Source: an uncultured Myxococcales bacterium (GTDB lineage: Bacteria > Myxococcota_A > UBA9042). From it: DNA of 50,075 nucleotides. Each line of letters begins with the position of its first letter. Positions within the stretch are counted from its first letter, which is position 1. Shown piece after piece: positions 24,101 through 31,458 of the stretch. The notes beneath the pieces are model-generated. The model saw only the letters and a list, made by a program, of their open reading frames with translations, made no database searches and was not told where the DNA came from. The stretch spans positions 1 to 50,075 of the forward strand of contig CAIXGW010000176.1 of assembly GCA_903919145.1 (NCBI GenBank). Direction: 5' to 3'. The position numbers and the translations under genes are program-made.

Positions 24101-25086
24101 CAGCCCTTGGCGGGGTCGCAGGCGTCGTCGGTGCAGGGGTTGCTGTCGTCACACTTGACCGCGGCGCCGCCGGCGCACTGGCCATTCTTGTCGCAGGCGT
24201 CGCCGCTGGTGCAGGTGTTGCCGTCGTCGCAGGGGGTGCCGTCGATGGGCAGGCTGGAGCACAGACCAGAAGCGGCGTCGCAGGCCCCAGTCGTGCAGGG
24301 ATTGCCGTCGTCGCAGATCTTGGCGGCACCGGCATTGCAGACACCGGCCTTGCAGGCGTCGCCGTCGGTGCAGGAGTTGCCATCGCTGCAGCTGGCGCCA
24401 TCGGCAGCGGCTTCTACGTCGCAGACACCGGCCTTGCAAACGCTGACCGAGCAGGCCTCTGTTGCGGCCGGGCAGTCGGCGGCTTTGGTGCACTGCGGGG
24501 CCGTGTCGCCGCCGCCCGTGTCGCCGCCGGTGGTGTCGCCAGGGGTGGCGTCAGCGTCAGGCGCGGCGGTGTCGCCAGGGCCCGCGTCCGAATCGGTGCC
24601 GGTGGTGTCGCCAGGGCCCGCGTCCGAATCGGTGCCGGCGGTATCGCCAGGGGCCGCGTCAGAATCGGTGCCGGTGGTATCGCCAGGGCCCGCGTCAGAA
24701 TCGGTGCCAGCGGTGTCGCCGGGGCTTGCATCGGAGTCGGTGCCGGTTGCGTCCGCAGCGGTGGCGTCGCCTGGCAGGGCATCGCCGTCGGCGGCGCCCG
24801 CGTCGGTCCCGGTGGTGTCGGTGTCGGTGCCTGCGGTGTCCGAGTCGGTGCCCGCGGTGCCATCGGTGCCGGTGATCGCATCGGTGCCTGCGCTTGCGTC
24901 GGTCCCCGCCGTGGCGTCGGCATCGGCCCCTGCGCTGTCGACCGCCGAAACATCCGAGCCGCCGCCGCCAGCGGCATCGACCGCCTCGCCGCTCACCAGC
25001 GCCTCATCTTCGCCACAGGCTGCAGCAGTGGAAGCTACCGCTACTGTTGTCAACCATTTCATCCACCAGCGCTTAGTTCGGTTCAT
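21151..25086 (-). CDS. Giant cysteine-rich lipoprotein 3 with two C-terminal beta domains
   Basis: A 1311-residue protein. The ATG at 25086 follows AGAGGAG by 5 nt. Signal peptide and lipobox TAAAC (Cys about 24), then GEDEALVSGEA, nearly the same motif as in lipoprotein 1. Residues about 40-200 form an Asp/Thr/Gly spacer with repeated GTDSDAGPGDT units. Residues about 205-905 are CTDC-type modules (CDDGNPCTKDSCD and variants). The C-terminal 400 residues differ: two beta-rich domains (about 915-1120 and 1160-1311) that share NFDQGNQGDGVFVDNFKVE and NNLPGVFVDDLRIYGQ strands, like jelly-roll ligand-binding domains, separated by DGIDNNNNGQTDCADSAC, a calcium-binding-like motif. Likely a rod on the cell surface with a binding head. 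Convergent to nothing; divergent from ccmE. Confidence 0.93.
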   Translation of the reverse strand: MNRTKRWWMKWLTTVAVASTAAACGEDEALVSGEAVDAAGGGGSDVSAVDSAGADADATAGTDASAGTDAITGTDGTAGTDSDTAGTDTDTTGTDAGAADGDALPGDATAADATGTDSDASPGDTAGTDSDAGPGDTTGTDSDAAPGDTAGTDSDAGPGDTTGTDSDAGPGDTAAPDADATPGDTTGGDTGGGDTAPQCTKAADCPAATEACSVSVCKAGVCDVEAAADGASCSDGNSCTDGDACKAGVCNAGAAKICDDGNPCTTGACDAASGLCSSLPIDGTPCDDGNTCTSGDACDKNGQCAGGAAVKCDDSNPCTDDACDPAKGCGATNNTAACGADNKCLTGGVCKDGACGGTPVTCDDGNPCTKDSCDSKLGCVASAFSGVPCEDGNACTDGDLCTDGKCAAGKAKVCDDANPCTDDKCDPKTGCASTANTAACDDGDKCSDKDACKDGKCSAGAALKCDDANPCTDDKCEPKTGCVASNNTLPCTLGTACESGACSAGKCVATGSKSCDDGNPCTKDSCDAAKGCISAAVADATVCAKGDLCITDSVCKVGKCEAGAKTVCDDKNVCTDDLCDGKLGCNFFPNTKPCEDGNACTVGDSCAVVAGQGAKCNAGKPIDLKTCDDGNACTVDSCDPAKGCVQTAVAGSPVCDDGNKCTTGETCSAGKCQNGKASLCDDGKVCTTDNCDPATANCSWTQSNGICDDGDGCTATDTCVNMVCKGTPVVCDDKNVCTADSCDKASGKCAFAPLSIGSCDDGNLCTSTDVCTAGKCGGKAATCDDANLCTDDKCDPATGKCSSTANTAPCGGADLCTTGGICANGACQPGSTPKCDDKNPCTIDACDAKTGACSAKAGNDGTSCDDGASCSSASECQAGICAPKTACQFSATKFDCGSNPGWTIVTPAAQAPAQNRNVKWAIDNTAGVSGADGCSMNFNDGSDYCDPVGGGFCQLPTGTATSPVIDLTGASVGNLPAWALFDIYYDVDIMTGNSTGWNAPKVALVDTGNNNAVLASWVLPVTNNDINVWKKAYKLPLTAGLGKKVALQFSINLPFTGFQWNFDQGNQGDGVFVDNFKVEAGYVAETCGDGIDNNNNGQTDCADSACAQTLGCCAANDSCAASALVKEDFACTNTSWNYASSSQSVVWNVDKTPAAPLPKTGECSLNYNDAVDYQPGGGGTVGGAASWKTPVDLGKAKAAVAVFWAYLDTEGNNNNGGAFDRLYLQVTSDNYNGCQCGANQSCSQQNNTCNTNNTMTYTVPKDVLKTWKQFSVDLTKFAGKSVNFRFKFDSSDNNTNNLPGVFVDDLRIYGQ

Positions 25087-25371
25087 CGGGACTCCTCTTG
25101 GACCTTCGGGCTACACCGTTGCTCATCTGCTGACTGCGAGGCAATCTCCTGTAAGGTGCCGAATTGTTCCCCGCCGTGTCAACGCTGAAGCCCCAACCTC
25201 ACAAATCCTAACGTTTGGGCTGTTGGCCACGGATTGCCAGCGAATTGTCACAATCGGTGGCGCTTGGGGCCGGCGCAGCCTACACTTGTACCGCGGACTG
25301 CCCGGCGCCAACGTTGTGCTGCGTCTGATTTGGCCCTGCTCCCTTGCCTGTCTCTGCCCAGAGGTTTGCCT

Positions 25372-25980
25372 ATGTCGACCCAAGACCCCGGAACCGAATC
25401 CGCTGACAGCGCCGGCGGAGCCGCCAGTTCCCCAAGGCCTTCTGCCGCCGTCGGTCAGCCCGGCACCGCTGACGCCCCGCGCCGCAAGAGCAAGTCCATG
25501 GCGCCGATGGTGATCGTGGTTGCGGTGGTGGCCATTGGCCTTGCCGTGGTTGGCACCAGCACCTCAGGTGGCGCCGGAATGTACAATTACTCGCTAGAAC
25601 AACTGGCTACCGCTGGTGCGGAGGCAGCCGGCCGCGACATCAAGGTGGCCGGCAAGGTCGCCAAGGGCAGCGTGCGCGGCGAGCCGGCCAGCAAGACATT
25701 CCGCTTTGATCTGGAAGACGGCCAAGGCCACAAGCTGACGATCGCCTACGATCGCCTGCTGCCCGACCCGTTTGAAGAGGGCCGCGACGCCATCGTCCAG
25801 GGTCGCTTGGAAGAAGGCACGCTGGTGGCCAGCAACCTGACGGTCAAGTGCCCCAGCCGCTACGAAGACGGCGGCAAAGAGCTGAGCGAGGCCGACCAGA
25901 AGCGCTACTACCAAGAAGAGTACAAGAAGCACAAAGTGGCCAACCCGGGCCAGCCAGCCGCGGCGCCCGTCAAGCCCTAG
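25372..25980 (+). CDS. ccmE: CcmE-like heme chaperone, Cys-x3-Tyr type
   Basis: A 202-residue protein. The ATG at 25372 has GAGG 7 nt upstream. Residues 1-45 are a Ser/Ala/Pro-rich cytoplasmic tail; about 46-65 is one membrane helix (MVIVVAVVAIGLAVVG). The periplasmic OB-fold follows: DIKVAGKVAKGSVRG, FDLEDGQGHKLTIAYDRLLPDPFEEG, AIVQGRLEEG, LTVKCPSRYED. CcmE holds heme for transfer to apocytochrome c. In most bacteria the heme-binding residue is His in HxxxY; here it is Cys160-Pro-Ser-Arg-Tyr164, the variant known from some Desulfovibrio and archaea. A charged C-terminal tail follows. No other ccm genes are in the window. The stop TAG is part of the CTAG before mobile-element copy B. Confidence 0.82.
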   Translation: MSTQDPGTESADSAGGAASSPRPSAAVGQPGTADAPRRKSKSMAPMVIVVAVVAIGLAVVGTSTSGGAGMYNYSLEQLATAGAEAAGRDIKVAGKVAKGSVRGEPASKTFRFDLEDGQGHKLTIAYDRLLPDPFEEGRDAIVQGRLEEGTLVASNLTVKCPSRYEDGGKELSEADQKRYYQEEYKKHKVANPGQPAAAPVKP

Positions 25981-26114
25981 TACCCAAGACCGTTAATTCG
26001 AACCGGGTTACACCCGGCTCTTGTTCACAGGTCTTGGCTACTACTGCTGGGTCTTTCTCCGTACCCCAAACCACGTCCGTTCCGGAACCCGGAACGAAAT
26101 TGGGGTTTGAAGTA
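25981..26114. mobile_element. 134-bp MITE-like element, copy B
   Basis: Begins right after the ccmE stop. CTAG lies at both edges (25977-25980 and 26115-26118), a likely target duplication. Ends are TACCC and AAGTA, so the right terminus has decayed. Hairpins: CCAAGACC with GGTCTTGG, CCGGGT-TAC-ACCCGG, and a long right-half stem around CGGAACCCGG. Several substitutions relative to copy A keep the stems paired. It lies between convergent genes and may act as a two-way terminator. Confidence 0.78.
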
Positions 26115-26135
26115 CTAGTTGTATGTAAACACCTT

Positions 26136-26582
26136 CTAAGGTTCTGGGCTGCCGCACTGGTCCACGGAGACTGTCGGCGTGTCGCCGGCGATGGCGCTGA
26201 TCACCGCCGTGCCGCGGGTCCGCGCGGTCGCCGTGCCATCCAGAGCAAACACGCAGCGGACCTCGACCAGTTCGACCCCAAACGGAATACGCAGTTCTAC
26301 CGGGCCGGCGACTTCGGGGGCCTTGCCCACCGGCCAGCGCAGGCTGCCGCTGCTGGCGGTCTGGGCCGAGCCAGTGGCCCGCGGCACTCGCCACGCCAGC
26401 TCCACCAGGCGGCTGCGGTCGATGCTGGTGGTTCCGGCGCGCCACTCGACACCCGTCAGCAGCCAGTGAACCTGCAACTCGCGGTCGCGCTGCTGCAGGG
26501 TGTGCCAGGCCAGCAAGCTCACGGCCACCACCGTGCCAATGGCCAGAAAGCGCCGCACGGCTGACGGGGCAGGGACGCTCAT
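26136..26582 (-). CDS. Small membrane-anchored or exported protein, unknown
   Basis: A 148-residue protein with one hydrophobic N-terminal helix (FLAIGTVVAVSLLAW) acting as signal or anchor, followed by a beta-rich region (VELAWRVPRA, VELRIPFGVELVEVRCVFAL). Its ATG overlaps the stop of the ABC ATPase gene by 4 nt (ATGA), so it is translationally coupled and likely works with that transporter. No family recognised. Confidence 0.75.
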   Translation of the reverse strand: MSVPAPSAVRRFLAIGTVVAVSLLAWHTLQQRDRELQVHWLLTGVEWRAGTTSIDRSRLVELAWRVPRATGSAQTASSGSLRWPVGKAPEVAGPVELRIPFGVELVEVRCVFALDGTATARTRGTAVISAIAGDTPTVSVDQCGSPEP

Positions 26583-27355
26583 GGGACCTCGGCGGGGCTA
26601 GCGTGGGGGGCGGGAGCCGGATGGCTCTGCAGGGCTTGCCACTGCGCCCGATCATGCGCCAGCCACTGGGCCGCCGACAACCGCTCGCTCAGCCGGCCAC
26701 CGGCCAGGCGCACCACTTGGGCGTCCAGGGCCAAGGGCAGCGCCGGGTCATGGGTCACTACCAGCAACCCCAGGCCGCGCTGCTGCGAAATACCGCGCAG
26801 CAACTGGGTGATTTGCAAAGCGGTCGCCGGGTCCAGCGCCGACGTCGGCTCATCGGCCAGCAGCCACTCCGGCTGCAGCACCAGGGCGCGCGCCAGGGCC
26901 AGGCGTTGCTGCTGCCCCCCAGAGAGCTCATGGACATAGCGCTCAGCGATGCTGGCAGGCAGCTGCACCGCTTCCAGCGCCTCGGCACAGCGCGGCTGGT
27001 GGTCGCGGTCAGGGATGCTGTGGATGTGCAGCGGCTCGCGCAAGATCGCGGCAATCCGCCGCCGCGGCGGCAGGGCGGCAGCAGCGTTTTGAAATACCGG
27101 CTGAAGCTTGCGCCGCAGCGCCAGGCGATCGCGGCGCAGCCAGTCCTGCAGCGGCCGGCCGTCGACACTGACGGTGCCGCTGTCTAGCGCCTGCAGGCCC
27201 AGCAGCACCCGCAGCACTGTGCTCTTGCCCACCCCTGAGTCTCCAATGATGCAGGTCCGGCTGCCCTGGCTCGCCTGCAGGTCAAAGCCAGCCAGCACCT
27301 GCAAGCTGTGGCCATCGCGGTGCAGGGTCAGGTGGAGGTCGCGCGCGCTGATCAT
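26579..27355 (-). CDS. ABC transporter ATP-binding protein (oligopeptide type, DppF-like)
   Basis: A 258-residue cytoplasmic ATPase. Walker A GDSGVGKST (about 37-45), Q-loop in QPVFQNAAAALPPRRRI, signature LSGGQQQR, Walker B WLLADEPTSALD and H-loop THD are intact. The LPPRRRI stretch after the Q-loop resembles LNPR of the Dpp/Opp/Nik subfamily. The usual C-terminal oligopeptide-transport extension is missing. It follows its partner ATPase by 3 nt. No permease or binding protein is in the block. Confidence 0.88.
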   Translation of the reverse strand: MISARDLHLTLHRDGHSLQVLAGFDLQASQGSRTCIIGDSGVGKSTVLRVLLGLQALDSGTVSVDGRPLQDWLRRDRLALRRKLQPVFQNAAAALPPRRRIAAILREPLHIHSIPDRDHQPRCAEALEAVQLPASIAERYVHELSGGQQQRLALARALVLQPEWLLADEPTSALDPATALQITQLLRGISQQRGLGLLVVTHDPALPLALDAQVVRLAGGRLSERLSAAQWLAHDRAQWQALQSHPAPAPHASPAEVP

Positions 27356-27358
27356 CGG

Positions 27359-28237
27359 CTACCTCACCGGCTCTTGGGCCACTGGTGGAGGGGGACCCTC
27401 TTGCAAGCCGGCGTGCTTCATCAGGGTTCTTGTGGTTTCGTGCTGCGGTGCGCGCACCATCTCGGCCAGCGGCCCCTGCTCGACCACCCGACCGCCGTCC
27501 AGCACCAGCGCCCGTTGCGCCACCGCCTGCACTAAGCGAAAGTCATGACTGATCAGAAGGATTGCTGGGGGCGGCCCCTCTGCGCTTCCGTGATCTGGGG
27601 TGCTCTGCGACAGGCGCAGCAGCAGCCGCGCCACCGCCCGCGACAGCCGCGGGTCCAGGGCACTGGTCGGCTCGTCGGCGATCAGCAGTGCTGGCTGGCC
27701 GGCCAGCGCCAGCGCCAGACCCACCCGCTGGCGCTGCCCGCCAGAGAGCTGGTGCGGGTAGGCTTGGAGCAGAGAAGGCTCTTCGTGCAGTTCAACGGAT
27801 TCTAGAAGCCTGGCGCGCAATTGCTGTAGGGTCCCCCCCTGGCCGCGCCCCAGGTTGCGGTGCAGCAGCAACAGCTCGTCCAACGCCGTGCCAATGCGCT
27901 GCAGGGGATCCAGGGTCGCCGTCGTGTCTTGAAAGGCCATGCCGACCAGGCGTCCGCGGACCATGCGCCAAGCTCTCTCGTCGGCGTCGTGCAAGGGGCG
28001 GCCGCCGACTACCAGCTGCTGGGCTGACCACTGGGCCCGCGGCAGAAGCCCTGCCAACGCTCTGGCTGCACTGGTCTTTCCCGAGCCGCTGCCGCCGACC
28101 AGCGCCACCCTCTCGCCGGGGGCCATGACCAGGTCCAGGCCGTGCAGGGCCTGCAGCTCGCCGTAGCGGACCTGCAGCCCTGTGACCTGCAGGACCGGCT
28201 GCGCCTGCGCTTGGGCCGCGAGCTGCGGATTCGTCAT
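27359..28237 (-). CDS. ABC transporter ATP-binding protein (oligopeptide type, DppD-like)
   Basis: A 292-residue ATPase. Walker A GGSGSGKTS, Q-loop MAFQDTTATLDPLQRIG, signature LSGGQRQR, Walker B LLIADEPTSALD, H-loop SHD. The tail GRVVEQGPLAEMVRAPQHETT matches the EQGP-PxHPYT segment of DppD/OppD proteins, but the Cys residues that follow in many of these are absent. With the next gene it forms the heterodimeric ATPase pair of a peptide- or nickel-type importer, or an exporter of similar type; the permeases are elsewhere or absent. The stop of the upstream LON-domain gene is 9 nt away. Confidence 0.9.
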   Translation of the reverse strand: MTNPQLAAQAQAQPVLQVTGLQVRYGELQALHGLDLVMAPGERVALVGGSGSGKTSAARALAGLLPRAQWSAQQLVVGGRPLHDADERAWRMVRGRLVGMAFQDTTATLDPLQRIGTALDELLLLHRNLGRGQGGTLQQLRARLLESVELHEEPSLLQAYPHQLSGGQRQRVGLALALAGQPALLIADEPTSALDPRLSRAVARLLLRLSQSTPDHGSAEGPPPAILLISHDFRLVQAVAQRALVLDGGRVVEQGPLAEMVRAPQHETTRTLMKHAGLQEGPPPPVAQEPVR

Positions 28238-28246
28238 CAGATGTGG

Positions 28247-28930
28247 CTAGTTGATGACCGACCAATCGACACTGTCGAAGTCGATCTCGGGGTTGTCAGC
28301 GCGCACCAGCATGTCACCAGCCAGGTCGGCGATGCTCTCCATCCGCGCCAGGGGGTCGGTGTTCTCCAGCAGGCGCTGGCGCTCTACCGGATCGGCCAAC
28401 AGCGCCGCCGCCAAGCGATGAGAAAGGATCGAGGTCTTGCGCGTTGATCCCAGCACTTCGGCCAGGGCCGCCCCTTTGTCTCCCAGCTTGACGACCAAAG
28501 AGCGCACCACGCCCAGCACCCGGCTCATCGCCTGATCCAGCTCGGCAGCAGGCTTCTCGACGTCGGGTAGCACCGACACCGCCGCTACCCGGTAGGGCAT
28601 CAGCCGCTGCAGGTGGGTGATCTGCACCCGCGCCAGGCAGTGAACAAACAGGTTGTAGCGCCCGTCTTCCATCCGCTCTTCATTGACGATTTTGCACAGA
28701 GAGCCGATCTCGTGGGTGGGCGGCGAGCCGTAGTAGTCGGCCTCCCAGCCGGGCTTCAGCCCCACCAGCACGATCAGCCGCTGCCCGGCCAGCGCCTCGG
28801 CGGTCATCATTCGGTAGCGAGGCTCAAAAATATGCAGACGCGTCATGGTGTTGGGAAACAGCACGAAGCTCGGCATCGGAAAGACGGGAAGCGCTTCGTA
28901 GCGCGGGTCCACAATCGGCACATCCAGCAT
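28247..28930 (-). CDS. LON-domain (Lon N-terminal substrate-binding) protein
   Basis: A 227-residue protein made of only the N-terminal domain of Lon: ALPVFPMPSFVLFPNTMTRLHIFEPRYRMM, then HEIGSLCKIVNEERMEDGRYNLFVHCLARVQI, and a helical C-terminal part ending near LAGDMLV. No ATPase or protease domain. Stand-alone LON proteins are common in Proteobacteria and Myxococcota; their substrate role is not settled. First gene of a tight run with the two ABC ATPases. Confidence 0.9.
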   Translation of the reverse strand: MLDVPIVDPRYEALPVFPMPSFVLFPNTMTRLHIFEPRYRMMTAEALAGQRLIVLVGLKPGWEADYYGSPPTHEIGSLCKIVNEERMEDGRYNLFVHCLARVQITHLQRLMPYRVAAVSVLPDVEKPAAELDQAMSRVLGVVRSLVVKLGDKGAALAEVLGSTRKTSILSHRLAAALLADPVERQRLLENTDPLARMESIADLAGDMLVRADNPEIDFDSVDWSVIN

Positions 28931-29133
28931 GTCGCCTCACAGGTCGCCTGCTGCAGCCCAGTTGCAGCCGGGGGACCTCAGCAAGTCTCGCCGCTGTTGG
29001 CCAACGCGCAACTTTTTTGCCCAATCGCCCTGCAACGGGTCGGAGAAGGGCCGCAACTCAAGGTCAAGGGCCCCAACCCACGGCGCCGGCCAGCGGTGGC
29101 GACTGGATGGCGTGCCTGTCGATCTGCGGCGAC

Positions 29134-30183
29134 CTACATCGACCAGGGGTCTCCGCCATTCTTGGCCTGGGCCTGCACCAAAGGGCGGTGGCGCCACACT
29201 TCTACGGTGCGCGCCAGCTGAAAGCGCAGGACCGGCGACATGAAAGCCGCTTCGATCGCCCGGGTCGTCAGGTTGCGCAGGTCGTCCAAGCGCCAGTGCT
29301 GGTGGCGGCTGACCTGCTCCAGTTCCTCAGAAAGCGTCATGCCCAGCCAGGTGGGCCAGCCACTGCCGACCACCGTAAACAGCCCGGCTTCCTTCATCTT
29401 GCGGATGGGATGGGCCTGCCAGTTGCGCGCCACGCCAGACAGCACCTGGGCCGTGGGCAGCGCCACAATTGGGATGCGCCGGGCCCGCAGCGAGGTCAGC
29501 AGGTCGTCTTTCTGCAAGGCCACGGTGCCGCCGACGATCCGCTGTACCCCCAGGTCTACGGCCTGCAAAACCCTAGCTGCATCGCGGCGATCGCCCACCA
29601 CTGCCACCCGGCCCAGGTCGGCAGCGGCGGCGCGGTCCAGGGCAGGGCCAAAGCGCTCTAGCGGCCGGCCCTGGGGATCGTCGGCCAGCACGATGCCGCC
29701 CAGGTTTGGCGGGTCGTTGGCGATCAGCTCCTCCACCAGGGCCAGGGCTTGATCACCGGTGTAATCACAGGGGATCTCGACCAACAGCATCCGCGACAGA
29801 AACACGTCGTCGCGCTCGGTCACGGCCAGCTCGCAGCCGGCGTCCAGCGCTTGGATGACCTGGGTCACCGTCATCCCCGGCAGCTGCAGGGTCGGCAGGT
29901 CGATCACCAGCTCCACATGAACCACCACTTCGGCGATGTAGTGGCGCGCCAGATCGGCCATGGCGTCGGTCAGGTCGTCGGGTCCTGTCAAAAGGCTGCG
30001 CAGCCACTGGCGCTTTTCGGCGATTTGCTCGGTTTTCTCGACCTTGGCCAGCCGCGCCGTCTCCGACACCATCGGCTCGCGCTGATCCGGGCCGCGGCCG
30101 ATCCAGCGGGCAAGGGTCTCTGGGCGGATGGCGCCGTCGGCGTAGCAGAACAGGTCGACTTTGGCGAGGGTGTCAAGGCTCAT
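29134..30183 (-). CDS. Adenosine-deaminase-like protein with lost catalytic residues
   Basis: A 349-residue protein; ATG at 30183 is chosen (GGAG 5 nt upstream), giving the ADA-like start MSLDTLAKVDLFCYADGAIRPETL. The fold and order follow adenosine/adenine deaminases, but key residues differ. The zinc motif HxH of ELHCHLDG is F12-C-Y14. The HAGE region reads VVGD; RIGHG reads RIVGGT; the CPxSN region reads LPTAQV; and the DDP region after HPIRKMKEAG reads GSG. So I infer an enzyme that cannot bind zinc or deaminate in the usual way, probably a pseudoenzyme with a binding or regulatory role. The helical parts remain well formed, so it is not a decayed gene. It lies between the LON gene (204 nt downstream) and the HD-GYP regulator, near two nucleoside kinases. 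Confidence 0.8.
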   Translation of the reverse strand: MSLDTLAKVDLFCYADGAIRPETLARWIGRGPDQREPMVSETARLAKVEKTEQIAEKRQWLRSLLTGPDDLTDAMADLARHYIAEVVVHVELVIDLPTLQLPGMTVTQVIQALDAGCELAVTERDDVFLSRMLLVEIPCDYTGDQALALVEELIANDPPNLGGIVLADDPQGRPLERFGPALDRAAAADLGRVAVVGDRRDAARVLQAVDLGVQRIVGGTVALQKDDLLTSLRARRIPIVALPTAQVLSGVARNWQAHPIRKMKEAGLFTVVGSGWPTWLGMTLSEELEQVSRHQHWRLDDLRNLTTRAIEAAFMSPVLRFQLARTVEVWRHRPLVQAQAKNGGDPWSM

Positions 30184-30268
30184 TGGGCTCCAGAAGCGCC
30201 ATGTTGCGCACATCCAGCGTAGCACCGGACCGATTCGGAGCACAGTCCCCGCGTTGGCCAGGCAGCCT

Positions 30269-31396
30269 TCAGTCTTCTTGGTACTTCTGGCGGATCAGGT
30301 GGATCTCTGCCATGTCGGCAAAGAACAGCTCGACCAGGGCCGGGTCAAACTGCCGACCGGCCCCACGGCGCATCTCCGCTTCGGCTTCTTCGACGGTCCA
30401 AGCGCGCTTGTAGGGCCGCACCGACGTCAGGGCATCAAACACATCCGAGACGGCCACAATGCGCCCTACCAGCGGAATGTCAGAGCCGCTCAGCTTGCGC
30501 GGATAGCCGTTGCCGTCCCAGCGCTCGTGGTGGCTCAGGGCAATGGTCTGGGCCAGCTGGATCAGCGGCGAGCTCGAGCCAGACAGCAGGTCCGCGCCGA
30601 TCTCAGCGTGGGTCCGCATCACCAGCCACTCGTCAGGCGTCAGCGGGCCGGGCTTGAGCAAGATTCGGTCGGGAATGCCGATTTTGCCAATGTCGTGCAT
30701 CGGCGCGGCCCGGGTGACCATCTCCTGCTCTGGCAAAGACAAGCCGGCCCGCCGCGCCAACACCCGCGCATACAGCGACATGCGGATGATGTGGTTGCCG
30801 GTCTCGTTGTCCTTGTACTCGGCTGCGTGGCCCAGGCGGTGGATGATTTCTTGCTGGGTGTCGCGCAGCTCGCGGGTGCGATCGGCGACGGTTACTTCCA
30901 GCTCGGCGGCGTGGCGGGCCTTTTGCTGGTACAGCTGGCGCAGCTCAATGAGGTTGCGGATGCGCGCCGCCGTCTCGATGCGATCAAACGGCTTGTTGAG
31001 AAAATCGCGCGCGCCCGACTGCAGGGCCCGATAGCGCACGGCGGGGTCGGTCTCTGCAGTCAGCACCAGAATCGGCACAAAACCTGTGGACTCATACTGC
31101 TTTAGCTGGGCCATGACCCCAAAGCCGTCCAGGTGCGGCATCTGCAGGTCCAGCAGCACAATGTCAGGATGATGGGTCAGGTACAGGGCCAGGGCGTCGC
31201 GCGGCTCGGTCGTCGCCACCACCCGGGTGTAGCCGGCGTCTCGCAGCAGCACCTTAAGCAGCTGGATGTTGACGGGCTGGTCATCGACGATCAGCACCGT
31301 GGCGTCCAAGATGGCCGGCTGCGACGAGTCGGCTGTGGGCGATGCGGCCAGCTGGCTGTGATCGGTGTTGGGCAATTCCGTTCCTTCGCAGAGCAT
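30269..31396 (-). CDS. Response regulator with HD-GYP c-di-GMP phosphodiesterase domain
   Basis: A 375-residue protein. Start at ATG 31396 (AAGG just upstream); a TTG at 31375 with better AAGGA spacing is possible. Receiver domain: ATVLIVDDQPVN, phospho-acceptor Asp in DIVLLDLQMPHLDG, Lys in FLNKPF. A coiled-coil linker (ELEVTVADRTRELRDTQQE) leads to HD-GYP: HAAEYKDNETGNH, HDIGKIGIPD, LSHHERWDGNGYP, SDVFDAL. All metal ligands are present, so it should hydrolyse c-di-GMP when phosphorylated (family knowledge). No histidine kinase is adjacent. Confidence 0.93.
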   Translation of the reverse strand: MLCEGTELPNTDHSQLAASPTADSSQPAILDATVLIVDDQPVNIQLLKVLLRDAGYTRVVATTEPRDALALYLTHHPDIVLLDLQMPHLDGFGVMAQLKQYESTGFVPILVLTAETDPAVRYRALQSGARDFLNKPFDRIETAARIRNLIELRQLYQQKARHAAELEVTVADRTRELRDTQQEIIHRLGHAAEYKDNETGNHIIRMSLYARVLARRAGLSLPEQEMVTRAAPMHDIGKIGIPDRILLKPGPLTPDEWLVMRTHAEIGADLLSGSSSPLIQLAQTIALSHHERWDGNGYPRKLSGSDIPLVGRIVAVSDVFDALTSVRPYKRAWTVEEAEAEMRRGAGRQFDPALVELFFADMAEIHLIRQKYQED

Positions 31397-31458
31397 TTGC
31401 CTTGCGCGGCGATTGGTACAGCGCACTGCTGCCGGGTACACCCGCTACTGGTCTTGGC

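Noticed and set aside
25154-25182. Consensus TTGACA on the minus strand before lipoprotein 3
   Set aside because: No acceptable -10 at 16-18 bp, so I cannot support a promoter.
22376-25513. Plus-strand 1045-codon frame opposite lipoprotein 3
   Set aside because: Ser/Leu/Pro/Gln repeats mirror the CTDC codons (as do similar frames opposite lipoprotein 1 and 2); an artefact of GC-rich repeats.
25995-26030. tRNA T-arm-like TTCGAACC followed by a CCGGGT hairpin
   Set aside because: No acceptor stem, anticodon arm or CCA end fits; the same segment in copy A lacks the TTCGAACC pairing.
29007-29022. Second sigma-54-like site on the minus strand before the LON gene
   Set aside because: GG-N10-GC spacing is right, but the -24 box reads GGGCAA and the middle is a plain A-run; too weak to claim.
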